Source: RZYP01 sp050256135 (GTDB lineage Bacteria; Bacillota; Negativicutes; Acidaminococcales; Acidaminococcaceae). From it: a stretch of 6,537 nt of DNA. The notes beneath the pieces are model-generated. The model saw only the letters and a list, made by a program, of their open reading frames with translations, made no database searches and was not told where the DNA came from. Each line of letters opens with the position of its first letter. Positions within the stretch are counted from its first letter, which is position 1. The stretch is taken from assembly GCA_050256135.1 (NCBI GenBank), contig JBFWIF010000111.1, positions 1 to 6,537 on the forward strand. Reading direction: 5' to 3'. The translations under genes were made by a program, and so were the position numbers. Positions 6,042 to 6,537 of this stretch are shown piece after piece.

Positions 6042-6537
6042 ATGGGTATGACGATGAGCGAAAAAATTCTGGCTCGCGCCGCCGGTTTACCGCAAGTGGA
6101 AGCAGGCCAGATTGTCATGGCAAAAGTCGACAAAGCGATGATGGATGACCTTTTGGGACCGCGCGTCGAGATTGCTGAGCAGATGGAACGCATGGGGGCA
6201 AAGATCTGGAATGCAGACAAGGTGGTCATTATTTCGGACCATTATACGCCGCCAGCCAATGCAGCGCAGGCCGACATAGTGAAGTTTACACGCGAGTGGG
6301 CCAAGGAAAAAGGTGTAGCCAATTATTATGAATATATTGGTCCCTGCCATCAGATTATGATTGAAAAGGGACATGCTTTGCCTGGCGAAGTCATTGTAGG
6401 GACTGATTCGCACTCCTGCTCGTATGGTGCTGTCGGTTCTTTCGCAACCGGCATCGGTTCCACAGAAATGCTCGGTGTGCTGATGATGGGTGAAATCTGG
6501 TTAAAAGTACCCGAGACGATTCGTGTGGAGTGGAGCG
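6042..6537 (+). CDS. LeuC/HacA/DmdA-type hydro-lyase large subunit, 3'-truncated by window edge
   Basis: The frame is open from the ATG to the window end, giving the first 165 residues of a protein that is usually about 420 residues long. It belongs to the aconitase superfamily, whose members interconvert hydroxy-acid isomers or dehydrate them with a [4Fe-4S] cluster. Visible family marks are an N-terminal TMSEKILARAAG, SDHYTPP (about residues 68-74, with the conserved His), the GPCHQIMIEKG region, and GTDSHSCSYGAVGSFATGIGSTEM followed by KVPETIRV. The cluster cysteines lie further on and are not in the window. The sequence resembles the shorter archaeal-type group that includes 3-isopropylmalate dehydratase, homoaconitase and 2,3-dimethylmalate dehydratase, and I cannot choose among these. 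The small subunit would be expected nearby downstream. No T-box or leader peptide is seen upstream. The best promoter guess (5979-5984 with 6004-6009, spacing 19) is poor. Confidence 0.88.
   Translation, partial: MGMTMSEKILARAAGLPQVEAGQIVMAKVDKAMMDDLLGPRVEIAEQMERMGAKIWNADKVVIISDHYTPPANAAQADIVKFTREWAKEKGVANYYEYIGPCHQIMIEKGHALPGEVIVGTDSHSCSYGAVGSFATGIGSTEMLGVLMMGEIWLKVPETIRVEWS

Noticed and set aside
6087..6413. - strand open frames (6087-6413 and 5999-6229) over the hydro-lyase start
   Set aside because: The + strand frame is clearly an aconitase-superfamily protein with a strong ribosome binding site; the opposite frames show no motifs.

Overview
The window looks like chromosomal DNA from a low-to-mid GC Firmicute. 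A Clostridia- or Negativicutes-type anaerobe is my guess and is not proven. The grounds are strong AAGGAGG-type ribosome binding sites, GTG starts, a Gram-positive-type LexA (SOS) box, and short genes packed in small operons. No mobile element, CRISPR array, tRNA or rRNA was found.

Layout. (1) At 1-2414 on the + strand lies the distal part of a copper operon. It holds the C-terminal 432 residues of a CopA-type Cu+ P-type ATPase (the 5' end lies outside the window), a 66-residue CopZ copper chaperone, and a pirin-family cupin that begins 31 nt after copZ with its own strong ribosome binding site. A long hairpin (2449-2501) ends this operon and probably also ends the convergent gene on the other strand. 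(2) At 2546-3448 on the - strand is a stand-alone metallo-beta-lactamase-fold hydrolase with all its metal ligands and an extra C-terminal domain. (3) At 3599-5087 on the - strand is a two-gene SOS operon: a Y-family DNA polymerase (DinB/Pol IV type) and a 76-residue CxxC protein 13 nt downstream. A promoter with a full consensus match to the Bacillus-type LexA box lies in front of it. (4) At 5268-5840 on the - strand is a nitroreductase-family flavoprotein with a hairpin terminator behind it. (5) From 6042 to the window end on the + strand is the N-terminal part of a LeuC/HacA/DmdA-type hydro-lyase large subunit, divergent from the nitroreductase and cut off by the window edge.

Functionally these are separate small units: copper export with a pirin; DNA-damage-induced translesion synthesis with a small partner of unknown role; and general metabolic enzymes. 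The points most worth following are the SOS-controlled small CxxC protein coupled to the polymerase and the pirin inside the copper operon. I see no clear sign of a wholly new system.
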